Source: Fluviibacter phosphoraccumulans | GTDB lineage: Bacteria; Pseudomonadota; Gammaproteobacteria; Burkholderiales; Rhodocyclaceae | Reading direction: 5' to 3' | DNA: 64,000 bases | Assembly: GCF_016110345.1 (NCBI RefSeq) | Contig: NZ_AP019011.1 | Coordinates: 558,001-622,000 of the forward strand | The notes under the pieces: model-generated | What the model saw: the letters and a program-made list of their open reading frames with translations, nothing else | Told to the model about the DNA's origin: nothing | The model's database searches: none | Shown here: piece by piece, positions 8,620-15,664 of the stretch | Position numbering within the stretch: position 1 is the stretch's first letter | How the letters are laid out: each line of letters starts with the position of its first letter | Made by a program: the position numbers and the translations under genes

Positions 8620-8929
8620 CTCAGTAGCATCTGAATGTTTACTCACCCATGAGGTCTGCGTGGCTTGACCACCTGAAGCATGGGAGAAGAAGTCGGCGCA
8701 AGCCGGTTTCTTCATTTCAGGGGGCTAGGTATGAACTTCGCAAAGAGACACATAGCAGACCTAGAACAACTGTCGGCAATTCGGCCTTTGCTGACGATGG
8801 GGGTATCGCCTGACTCGGGCAGCAATGTGCCAGTCACCTGCCGTTCAACTAGAAGTCACGTCGAACGGCAGCTTCTCCATCCGACGAGCTCACACAACCG
8901 ACCCAAAGCGGCCATCGAACAAATCAGGA
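8620..8929. other. Intergenic stretch with degenerate repeat-like sequence
   Basis: No convincing gene. The stretch contains fragments such as ATTCGGCCTTTGC and CGACCCAAAGCGGCC. Similar pieces recur near 13600-13710 and, inverted, near 19085-19230. They look like worn copies of a short dispersed intergenic sequence. A possible small hairpin lies around 8690-8710. Confidence 0.4.
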
Positions 8930-9649
8930 TTAGGCTGACTTGTACGCCTCTGAGAGCTTATCCAAGAAAACGAATAACTTTTCGTTCATATCTGAATAGT
9001 CATTTGCTCTCAACGCATCCGGTTGCTGAACAAACTTATGGTGGGCAAGCGTATCAAGCGAAGGGTCAGAGCTAGCGATGAGCAGCTCAATGACTTCCCT
9101 ATTGAACTCCATGTGGCACTGAAAGCCATAGACTAATTTGCTGTACTCGATAATTTGCCGAGGGCACCCCTCGCTATAAGCGATGATTTTGGCTTCAGGT
9201 GTCAATCCAGGCATGTCGTTGTGCCAATGACCAACCTCTAAGCTGTCACCAAAATGGGAAAACTTATCGTTACCAAGACCCTCCTGCGAAAGGCGGATCG
9301 GAAACTTCCCGATTTCCTTTTCAGGGCTATGTTCAAATTTTGCGCCAAGCGCTTCGCCAATCAGTTGTGAACCGAGGCAGACACCCAGCACAGCACACCC
9401 TGTACCAATGCATTGAGAAATCAATGCTTTCTCAGCTGCCGCATCAAAATGTGGGCATTCGTCTACCGTTGTTGCAGGTGATTGTGGTCCACCCATCACG
9501 ATCAAAAAATCTATCCCTGCCGGAGATTTGGGCAATTGCTCGCCTTCATAAACACGGGAATAAGAGATGTTGTGGCCACGACTCTGTGCCCATAGCTCAT
9601 AAGCGCCTGGCGCTTCAAATGATTCATGAATAATGAAGTGGATTCGCAT
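8930..9649 (-). CDS. Class I glutamine amidotransferase (GMP synthase-like)
   Basis: A 239-residue free-standing class I glutamine amidotransferase domain. The nucleophile Cys sits in GVCLGSQLIG (residues about 91-100) and the catalytic His in GFQCHMEF (about 180). These domains hydrolyse glutamine to ammonia, or act on related gamma-glutamyl compounds; the substrate here is unknown. It stands alone between toxin-antitoxin remnants and a recombinase gene, so it is probably cargo. Confidence 0.85.
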   Translation of the reverse strand: MRIHFIIHESFEAPGAYELWAQSRGHNISYSRVYEGEQLPKSPAGIDFLIVMGGPQSPATTVDECPHFDAAAEKALISQCIGTGCAVLGVCLGSQLIGEALGAKFEHSPEKEIGKFPIRLSQEGLGNDKFSHFGDSLEVGHWHNDMPGLTPEAKIIAYSEGCPRQIIEYSKLVYGFQCHMEFNREVIELLIASSDPSLDTLAHHKFVQQPDALRANDYSDMNEKLFVFLDKLSEAYKSA

Positions 9650-9778
9650 GATGGGGCAATCTATTGCTATAACGGCGCATTATCACTCATTAGTCTGCTT
9701 TTGGCCGACAGCACGAGTACAAGAGGATGTCCGAAAGCGGCTGCACGGGTGATCAGCACGCGCAGCCGCAACCCCTGG

Positions 9779-10393
9779 CTAGATTTCAGTCTGTTCCGAA
9801 ATTTCCAGCGCGTCATCCACCTCGATGCCGAGGTATCGGACCGTACTTTCCAGTTTGGAATGGCCAAGCAATAGTTGAACTGCACGCAGGTTCTTCGTCC
9901 GCTTGTAGATCAGGGTTGCCTTCGTTCTCCGCATGGAATGCGTTCCATAGGCCGACGAGTCAAGGCCGGCAGATTCGGCCCAGTGGTGCACGATCCGTGC
10001 ATATTGGCGCGTTGAGACATGGGGTGACTTCGCAACCCTGCTCGGGAACAGGAACTGATCGCTTCGCAGGCGAGATTTTTCCAGCCAGGCTGACACTGCT
10101 GACCTCGTCGGTTCGGTTAATTCGAACTGCACTGGCCGCTGCGTTTTCCTCTGGATCACCATGGCGCGGGATAGCACCTGGTTCCCGTGGGTGATGTCGC
10201 GCACCCGCAGGCTGACGAGATCGCAGCCCCGAAGCTTGCTGTCGATGGCCAGATTGAACATGGCGAGGTCACGGACCGCATGGGAATTCTGGAGGTAGAT
10301 GCGGATGGCCCAAATGTCTTTGGGCTTGAGCGGTGGCTTCTGGCCGACGAGCTTCCCCTTGTTCCAGGCTTCGCGTTTGTTGATGGTTTCCAT
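9779..10393 (-). CDS. Compact tyrosine recombinase / integrase
   Basis: A 204-residue protein that is essentially a catalytic domain. The first Arg is in KLRGCDLVSL (residues about 72-81), the His-x-x-Arg box is THSMRRTKA (about 150), and LLGHSKLESTVRYLG at about 170-185 carries the second His and the Tyr nucleophile. It lacks the arm-binding domain of phage integrases. The start codon has AAGGAGTC upstream within a short dyad. The left copy of a 114-bp inverted repeat begins 87 bp upstream, so it may recombine those sites. Confidence 0.88.
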   Translation of the reverse strand: METINKREAWNKGKLVGQKPPLKPKDIWAIRIYLQNSHAVRDLAMFNLAIDSKLRGCDLVSLRVRDITHGNQVLSRAMVIQRKTQRPVQFELTEPTRSAVSAWLEKSRLRSDQFLFPSRVAKSPHVSTRQYARIVHHWAESAGLDSSAYGTHSMRRTKATLIYKRTKNLRAVQLLLGHSKLESTVRYLGIEVDDALEISEQTEI

Positions 10394-10396
10394 CTT

Positions 10397-10423
10397 TGAC
10401 TCCTTGGTTGTTAATCGGAGTCA
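10397..10423 (-). promoter_or_regulatory. Dyad overlapping the recombinase ribosome binding site
   Basis: TGACTCC and GGAGTCA form 7-bp inverted arms separated by 13 bases. On the minus strand the second arm contains the AGGAG ribosome binding site of the recombinase gene. In RNA the hairpin would hide that site; as DNA it could be an operator. Seen directly, with the role inferred. Confidence 0.45.
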
Positions 10424-10480
10424 TATATTCAGTCTGTGGGGTAATGGCTGCTATGGGGCAGGATGGTCTACGCGGGCTGT

Positions 10481-10594
10481 CGGCCACTACCTGCCGTTGG
10501 CTGTTACATCTGAATTCTTCGCGTTCCACTGAGTTGAACGGCAGCTTTTCGGCGAGCAAATCCGCGGCTGAAATTTCCGTACCCGGCCACAAGC
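10481..10594 (+). repeat. 114-bp inverted repeat, left copy
   Basis: This segment matches the reverse complement of 18883-18996 over 114 bp with one mismatch seen by eye (10590). It begins CGGCCACTACCTGCC and ends GTACCCGGCCACAAGC. The two copies bracket 8.3 kb of cargo, nrdAB included. The left copy lies next to a tyrosine recombinase gene. It could be a recombination site or a boundary left by a shared island sequence. Confidence 0.85.
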
Positions 10595-10647
10595 CGACCT
10601 TGACGATCACTCCCTAAAGCTATTAGAGAGACTTCCGGTCAACTTAG

Positions 10648-11010
10648 TCAAGAAGTAAGCCTAGCCAGGGCGATGACGCCAATCAATTCACCGCCCTCGT
10701 TATGCGCTAAGGAAAAACTTATATCCATCAAAGCTGTCGATCCGTCTCCGAGCATAGCTTTGGTACGCACAGCGCTGTCTCCATGTTTGACAGCGCCTGC
10801 CTCAATGGCACGATGAAACCCTACCCAATGGGCATTCCTGAGATGTTCAGGAATGATGATGTCTAGACTACTCCCCAACGCTCTATCTTTAGATAAACCA
10901 AATATCACCTCGGCACGACGGTTCCAGACCTGAATCACACCTCGAAGATCTGACACCACCAGTGCATCGGGTAGGTCGTCCAACAGACGCTCACTAATTT
11001 CAATCGACAT
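10648..11010 (-). CDS. Single-domain PAS sensor protein
   Basis: The 120 residues consist of one PAS domain: DLPDALVVSDLRGVIQVWN, then RRAEVIFG and the C-terminal beta strands. There is no output domain, so it would have to act by binding a partner or a ligand such as heme or flavin. The start lies inside the end of the upstream gene (11-base overlap), giving an operon with the 74-residue protein and the DUF3079 gene. Confidence 0.8.
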   Translation of the reverse strand: MSIEISERLLDDLPDALVVSDLRGVIQVWNRRAEVIFGLSKDRALGSSLDIIIPEHLRNAHWVGFHRAIEAGAVKHGDSAVRTKAMLGDGSTALMDISFSLAHNEGGELIGVIALARLTS

Positions 11011-11224
11011 TTTGAGGACCCTTGTTTTGGGTTAGATCAATTCTGAGATGGTCGGTTACCGTCCAAGCATAGAGAATCGAGTCTTCATTGAAGATAGTGC
11101 CCGTGGTGCAATCAGACCACCACACTTTTCCTCCGGCACCTTCCCCTAAATATCTCCATATTCTTTTCTCGCCAGAACAGAGCTCGATTGAGTAGGTGTG
11201 ATTAACCAAGAGCGCCAGATCCAT
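11000..11224 (-). CDS. Small hypothetical protein (74 aa)
   Basis: Not recognised. It is a soluble 74-residue protein rich in Trp and Tyr (KVWWSDC, LYAWTV) with two cysteines. It is coupled by overlap to the PAS gene and separated by only 5 bases from the DUF3079 gene, so the three are probably co-transcribed. No function is proposed. Confidence 0.6.
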   Translation of the reverse strand: MDLALLVNHTYSIELCSGEKRIWRYLGEGAGGKVWWSDCTTGTIFNEDSILYAWTVTDHLRIDLTQNKGPQNVD

Positions 11225-11229
11225 TTTAG

Positions 11230-11436
11230 TTAGCTCTTTTTCGATGCGTCGGTACTTGTTGAATCCTCAATACCCCAGTCGCCATGTTCGTACCAGTCGT
11301 CCCCCAGCAACTCAATAGGATGTTGAGTCCGATCTGAACCGTTTCCACATCGCAGGTCGTCAACTGAGCAGTATTTGTCGCAGCCCCAGCAAATGCGTTC
11401 TGGATGCTTTGGGTGCAGGGGAATTTTTTTGGCCAT
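11230..11436 (-). CDS. DUF3079 small cysteine-rich protein
   Basis: The 68-residue sequence PLHPKHPERICWGCDKYC with CGNGSDRTQHP matches the DUF3079 family. Four cysteines arranged CxxC...C...C could bind a metal ion. The function of the family is unknown. It heads a three-gene minus-strand operon whose upstream neighbour is the nsrR-like gene, also on the minus strand. Confidence 0.78.
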   Translation of the reverse strand: MAKKIPLHPKHPERICWGCDKYCSVDDLRCGNGSDRTQHPIELLGDDWYEHGDWGIEDSTSTDASKKS

Positions 11437-11478
11437 TGAGCTATTTCAGCAGTTCTTAACGCTGTGGCTGACAGAAAG

Positions 11479-11934
11479 TCAGGCTGTTGTCTGGCTTTCT
11501 GTTTCTGGGTAAGAACTCGCCGGAATGAGTCCTTGAGGATTCATCAATAGATCGGCAAGCGTGTAACCATCCAGTGCCAAAAACATCGCATTTAAAGCTT
11601 CTCTGAGTATGGTATTTAATTGGCATGCCCCCTGAATGCGGCAGGTTGCATTGGTGCCAAAGCATTCAACGAGCGTGAAATCACTTTCGGTATTGCGGAT
11701 TACATCACCGAGCACAATGTCTTGCGGTGCACTTGCCAAGCGCAAGCCGCCGCCTTTGCCCCGAACTGTCTCGATCAAACCGCACCGGCCAAGATGATGC
11801 ACGACTTTCATCAAGTGGCTTTCAGAAATTCCATGCCCTGCAGCGATTTCGGGGATCGTCACAAGACGGTCTGGTTGCGCGCCCAGATACATCAGGACGC
11901 GCAGGCTATAGTCAGAAAAGGTAGTAAGGCGCAT
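11479..11934 (-). CDS. nsrR: Rrf2-family regulator, NsrR-type nitric-oxide sensor
   Basis: The 151-residue protein has the Rrf2 winged helix (MRLTTFSDYSLRVLMYLG, residues 1-70) and three cysteines in ECFGTNATCRIQGAC (about 90-105). That spacing is typical of the [Fe-S] cluster of NsrR. NsrR represses nitric-oxide defence genes until NO damages the cluster. It is transcribed divergently from ccoG, and two sites resembling the NsrR operator lie between them. IscR and RsrR paralogues are less likely given the operator match. Confidence 0.85.
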   Translation of the reverse strand: MRLTTFSDYSLRVLMYLGAQPDRLVTIPEIAAGHGISESHLMKVVHHLGRCGLIETVRGKGGGLRLASAPQDIVLGDVIRNTESDFTLVECFGTNATCRIQGACQLNTILREALNAMFLALDGYTLADLLMNPQGLIPASSYPETESQTTA

Positions 11935-11944
11935 GCTTAATTAT

Positions 11945-11967
11945 AAGATATATTTTGTATGTTGCTT
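11945..11967 (+). promoter_or_regulatory. Candidate NsrR operator 1
   Basis: AAGATATATTT, one base, then GTATGTTGCTT fits the known 11-1-11 NsrR arrangement (AAGATGYATTT, N, then its approximate inverse). It lies 11 bp upstream of the nsrR start and would allow autoregulation. Motif match by eye only. Confidence 0.5.
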
Positions 11968-11991
11968 ATAGAGTATGGCTCTGCTAGGATA

Positions 11992-12014
11992 AAGATGTAT
12001 TTTATATATACCTT
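11992..12014 (+). promoter_or_regulatory. Candidate NsrR operator 2, abutting the ccoG start
   Basis: AAGATGTATTT, one base, then ATATATACCTT matches the NsrR consensus left arm exactly and the right arm partly. Its last base immediately precedes the ATG at 12015. Repressor bound here would cover the likely promoter or transcript start of ccoG. Confidence 0.6.
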
Positions 12015-13469
12015 ATGTCAGAGAACCGGCGCAAGCCGACCCAACAGTCAATACTCAAAATGATGCCAAAGCAGTCTGCCAAAAGAGAAGTCATCAAGAT
12101 CACCCCAATCTCCGATCAAGACTCCAAGGTCTATCCGCGCTCAATTAAAGGGTTCTATACACGCTGGCGATGGGTATGCGTTTGGTTAACTCAACTCGTC
12201 TTTTACGGTTTGTGCTGGGTAACCTGGAATGGCCGACAAGCCATATTGTTTGATCTCGACAAACGTAAGTTCTATCTATTCGATCTCGTGCTTTGGCCGC
12301 AAGACACGATCTACCTCGTGTTTTTAATGATTCTGGGGGCTCTAGCGCTATTTTTGTTTACTGCGGTTGCGGGGCGTCTTTGGTGTGGATATGCCTGCCC
12401 GCAAACCGTGTACACGGAAATATTTCTGTGGTTAGAGAAAGTCATAGAGGGCGATCGATCTCATCGCATGAAACTCGATGCAGCACCCTGGACAGCACGA
12501 AAACTGGCGATCAAAACTGCCAAGCATGCATCCTGGATAACTCTCTCACTGTGGACCGGAATCACATTCGTCGGCTACTTTATGCCGATACGTGAGCTGA
12601 TTAACGATTTGCTCACCCTGTCGCTCGGAGCATGGTCTGGATTCTGGGTCGTGTTCTACGCCTTTGCCACCTATGGCAATGCTGGGTTCCTACGCGAACA
12701 GATGTGTCGGCAAATATGTCCATACGCGCGATTTCAGTTTGTAATGCTCGACCCGGATACGCTGATCATTGCCTACGATGCAGTGCGAGGAGAAACTCGT
12801 GGTGCACGTTCTAAGGGTAGTGACCCGCGAACTCAAGGCCTCGGCGATTGTGTTGACTGCAGCATCTGTGTGCAGGTCTGCCCCACCGGAATTGATATCC
12901 GTAATGGTCTGCAAAATGAATGCATCGGATGTGCCGCCTGTATCGATGCCTGTGACCAGGTTATGGACAAAATGAATTACCCGCGCGGACTGATTCGTTA
13001 TTCGACAGAAAACGCCGTAAACAAGCGCTACACGCCAATGGAGATTTTGCGTCGAGCTGCTCGGCCACGAGTCATAATCTACACTGCAATCTTAGTTACT
13101 CTTACTGCCGCCACTGCTTGGTCTCTAGCTACACGAGTTCCATTGAAGGTCAATATCCTAAAAGATCGCAATGTGCTCTATCGTGAAGTAGACGACGGCT
13201 CAATCGAGAATATTTATCGCCTACAAATAATGAATACAAGCGACCAGACCCGAACCTTTCGTATTAGCGTTTCTGGCTTGGACGGCATCCGCCTGACCGG
13301 CGACGATCAAATTACAGTCATCGGTGGCGAAATCGGTACACAGACAGCAGCCGTCAGAGCCGACCCAGGCACTTCAGGCAGCGGCGCAAAACCAATCTCA
13401 TTCGACATCATCGACGTGGCAGATCCGAACGTCGCTGTCTCCGAGCCCTCAAAGCTATTGATGCCCTAA
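12015..13469 (+). CDS. ccoG: CcoG/FixG/RdxA cytochrome oxidase accessory protein
   Basis: A 484-residue membrane iron-sulfur protein. It has transmembrane segments at about 50-75, 95-120, 170-195, 205-225 and 350-375. Two ferredoxin-type [4Fe-4S] motifs lie at about 275-310 (CVDCSICVQVCP and CIGCAACIDACD), along with GRLWCGYACPQ and a C-terminal FixG Ig-like domain. CcoG reduces copper for cbb3 oxidase assembly. No ccoNOP or ccoS genes are nearby. No Shine-Dalgarno precedes the ATG; a start at 12060 or 12063 (MMPKQ) is possible. Confidence 0.9.
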   Translation: MSENRRKPTQQSILKMMPKQSAKREVIKITPISDQDSKVYPRSIKGFYTRWRWVCVWLTQLVFYGLCWVTWNGRQAILFDLDKRKFYLFDLVLWPQDTIYLVFLMILGALALFLFTAVAGRLWCGYACPQTVYTEIFLWLEKVIEGDRSHRMKLDAAPWTARKLAIKTAKHASWITLSLWTGITFVGYFMPIRELINDLLTLSLGAWSGFWVVFYAFATYGNAGFLREQMCRQICPYARFQFVMLDPDTLIIAYDAVRGETRGARSKGSDPRTQGLGDCVDCSICVQVCPTGIDIRNGLQNECIGCAACIDACDQVMDKMNYPRGLIRYSTENAVNKRYTPMEILRRAARPRVIIYTAILVTLTAATAWSLATRVPLKVNILKDRNVLYREVDDGSIENIYRLQIMNTSDQTRTFRISVSGLDGIRLTGDDQITVIGGEIGTQTAAVRADPGTSGSGAKPISFDIIDVADPNVAVSEPSKLLMP

Positions 13470-13719
13470 CAAGGCCAGATACTGGGCGACAACAACTCAA
13501 TGTCTACTGCTTCTGCTGGCGTCGCCTAAGACATTAACAGTAAAGAGCGTTTGGGCTTCAATGTGTTGTGGCGGCAATGGCGGCTTTGGGTCGTTAGTAT
13601 CCAGTGGCGACCGGCCGCTTCCAGGAGGCGGAATTTCACTGGCAGCTTTCTGGCCATGTTTTCGAAGCGAGGACTGTCGCAATCCGACCCAAAGCAGACT
13701 CTCGAAAGTAGACTTCACA

Positions 13720-14229
13720 CTACACCAAACAAATGATCGCTTTTGGATAGCTTCCTCCTTTCCTAATTTTGAAACCCAGTTGTTGGGCAATTTGGCAGGC
13801 TGCTGGATGCCCCGTTGCCAAATGAATTTCTTGTATACCGCGCTTAATGGCTTCCACGAATGCAACCTTGAATAAATTGAGCGCATAACCTCGATAACGG
13901 TACTGCCTATCAACACTAGCGCCCAATTCAGCAGTCTTACCATGAATGCACAAGTGAATGATTCCAACCAGTCTTAAGTCCGTTTCAAAAATCCCAAGAC
14001 AAATATCTCGATGAAAATTTATCTTTGAGACATGCTCTGCCAGAGCGCTGTCACTCATGTAAATAGAAAATCGTTCATATCGATCATCTGCGTTCAATGC
14101 TTGGAGGTGCGAAACTATTGCGCTACGGTGTCTTTCATCAATCTGTACAGGATGAGCACAGAAGCGTAATACATGCTCAAAACGCAAAAGTTTATCCGAG
14201 ACATATATGTTGCTATTTGTTGGTTCCAT
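13720..14229 (-). CDS. GNAT-family N-acetyltransferase downstream of a cobalamin riboswitch
   Basis: A 169-residue protein with the GNAT core: ASVDRQYRYRGYALNLF supplies the acetyl-CoA binding R/Q-x-x-G-x-G/A region (residues about 103-120), and ATGHPAACQIAQQLGFK is the C-terminal signature. The substrate is unknown. The ATG at 14229 was chosen because AGGGAG precedes it; the frame is open further upstream. It lies 130 bases after a cobalamin riboswitch in the same direction and may be controlled by it. Confidence 0.75.
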   Translation of the reverse strand: MEPTNSNIYVSDKLLRFEHVLRFCAHPVQIDERHRSAIVSHLQALNADDRYERFSIYMSDSALAEHVSKINFHRDICLGIFETDLRLVGIIHLCIHGKTAELGASVDRQYRYRGYALNLFKVAFVEAIKRGIQEIHLATGHPAACQIAQQLGFKIRKGGSYPKAIICLV

Positions 14230-14359
14230 GTTGAGACTCCCTTGTAACCAACAGGGAAATCCCAGGGCTGCCAAAACTAAAATGACAGAAAAAATCGATC
14301 CGATGCCTACGCATGTTCAACTCCCATAGGGGCACCCCGCCCTAGATTGAAAAAAACGT

Positions 14360-14535
14360 TTAGGCAGGTCTCCTGGCTTTCGGGTCGCCACACCGTTTTC
14401 GCCTTCCCGGTTTCACCCAGTGGCATACGAAAAACGGCATTCGCCGATTACAGTTGCGGGGGCAGCTGCGGATTTCGGGCTGACGCCCGGCACCGCATTC
14501 CCTATTAATCCCCTATCGGGGAACCTTCAACGACT
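14360..14535 (-). promoter_or_regulatory. Cobalamin riboswitch upstream of the GNAT gene
   Basis: Read on the minus strand it contains the class hallmarks in order: TAGGGAA, the B12 box GCTGCCCCCGCAACTGTAA, GCCACTG, CGGGAAGGCG and the closing GCCAGGAGACCTGCC. The segment lies between the end of nrdB and the GNAT gene. A T-run follows its 3' end (GTTTTTTT), possibly part of a terminator. Such riboswitches normally control cobalamin uptake or synthesis, or B12-independent isoenzymes. Identification is secure; the regulated gene is inferred. Confidence 0.92.
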
Positions 14536-14557
14536 TGGTTTTAATGCTACTTCAGAC

Positions 14558-15664
14558 CTAATCCCACTGCAACGCACCACCAGTCTGATACTCAGTGACG
14601 CGGGTTTCGAAGAAATTCTTCTCCTTACGTAGGTTCGCTTGCTCATCTAACCAAGGCAACGCATTTTCAGCGCCTGGGAAAGGTTCATCCACACCTACCT
14701 GTCGGGCCCTTCTGTTGGCAATGAATCTGAATTGTTGCATGTGCAAGTCGGCGTTATATCCAAGGACAGAGTCACGCAGGATATATCTGGCGTATGCTCG
14801 CTCAGCTGCTTCTGCCTCATCCCACAAGGTGCGTAGCGCCTGTGGTTCAAGCGTCAGGTTTTCTTCCTTTAGCAATTCTCGGACGACACGAATACCAAAC
14901 GCGCAGTGCAAAACTTCATCACGCATGATGTACTGAAGCTGTTCTGCCGTACCCTTCATGAGACCACGACGCTGCAATGCAAAGATGGGCGTGAATCCGT
15001 TATAGAACCAGCAACCTTCAAAGATAACGGCGAAGAAGAAATACGACAGGGCGAACTCATGCAGATTCGCACGATCAGTCAGATCAAAATCTGAACGCAG
15101 CACTTTGTCTAGTCGTCGGTTAGCCAATGCAATCTTGCCGTGGATTTCAGGAACGACACGATAGCGGTTGTAGACTTCAGTTTGATCAAGACCAATGCTT
15201 TCGATGCAATGTTGATATGTCCAAGTGTGGAGTGCTTCTTCATAAACTTGGCGCGCCTGATAAATCTGAAGTTCAGGGGCACTCATTTTTTCCATTACAG
15301 CCAAACCGATATTTCGCATAGCCAAGATGTCTGACGTTGTTAAATACGCCAGAACATTCTCAAAAATGTGCCGTTCAGCAGCGGTTAGTTTGTGGTGATA
15401 GTCATGAACGTCCTGCGCCATATTAATTTCAAGCGGCGTCCAGTGGTTACGATTTCCTTTGAGGAAAAATTCCCACGCCCACGGGTATTTGAAAGGAGCC
15501 AACTGGTTGATATCACCCTTGCCATTAACGATACGTTTATCGCTAACATTAATTGCGGCAACACCACCGCTCGCAGATGCTCCTGACGGTGAGCTTGATG
15601 CAGGTTTCCTAGGCTCGGTCGCCACTGAGGACGATAGATCCCAATCATCGAAATGTGTGGTCAT
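14558..15664 (-). CDS. nrdB: Ribonucleotide reductase class Ia, small subunit
   Basis: A 368-residue radical-generating subunit. EEALHTWTY supplies the Glu, His and radical Tyr of class Ia/b enzymes; FEGCWFYNGF and RDEVLHCAFG supply further iron ligands. It partners NrdA to reduce ribonucleotides for DNA synthesis. Its start overlaps the nrdA stop (ATGA). The N-terminal 45 residues are Ser/Pro/Ala-rich and variable. Expression probably follows the nrdA riboswitch. Confidence 0.96.
   Translation of the reverse strand: MTTHFDDWDLSSSVATEPRKPASSSPSGASASGGVAAINVSDKRIVNGKGDINQLAPFKYPWAWEFFLKGNRNHWTPLEINMAQDVHDYHHKLTAAERHIFENVLAYLTTSDILAMRNIGLAVMEKMSAPELQIYQARQVYEEALHTWTYQHCIESIGLDQTEVYNRYRVVPEIHGKIALANRRLDKVLRSDFDLTDRANLHEFALSYFFFAVIFEGCWFYNGFTPIFALQRRGLMKGTAEQLQYIMRDEVLHCAFGIRVVRELLKEENLTLEPQALRTLWDEAEAAERAYARYILRDSVLGYNADLHMQQFRFIANRRARQVGVDEPFPGAENALPWLDEQANLRKEKNFFETRVTEYQTGGALQWD

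Noticed and set aside
8771..8935. Integron attC sites near the tyrosine recombinase
   Set aside because: No paired core sites with the expected inverse-core spacing are visible, and the recombinase lacks the extra domain of integron integrases.
8680..9075. Plus-strand frame of 131 codons before the glutamine amidotransferase gene
   Set aside because: Composition is not protein-like and its 3' part is antisense to a clear gene.
10269..10610. Minus-strand frame starting MIVKVGLWPGTEIS
   Set aside because: It overlaps the recombinase start and runs through the 114-bp repeat. Only the repeat part looks coding-like and the rest does not, so I treat it as repeat-derived.
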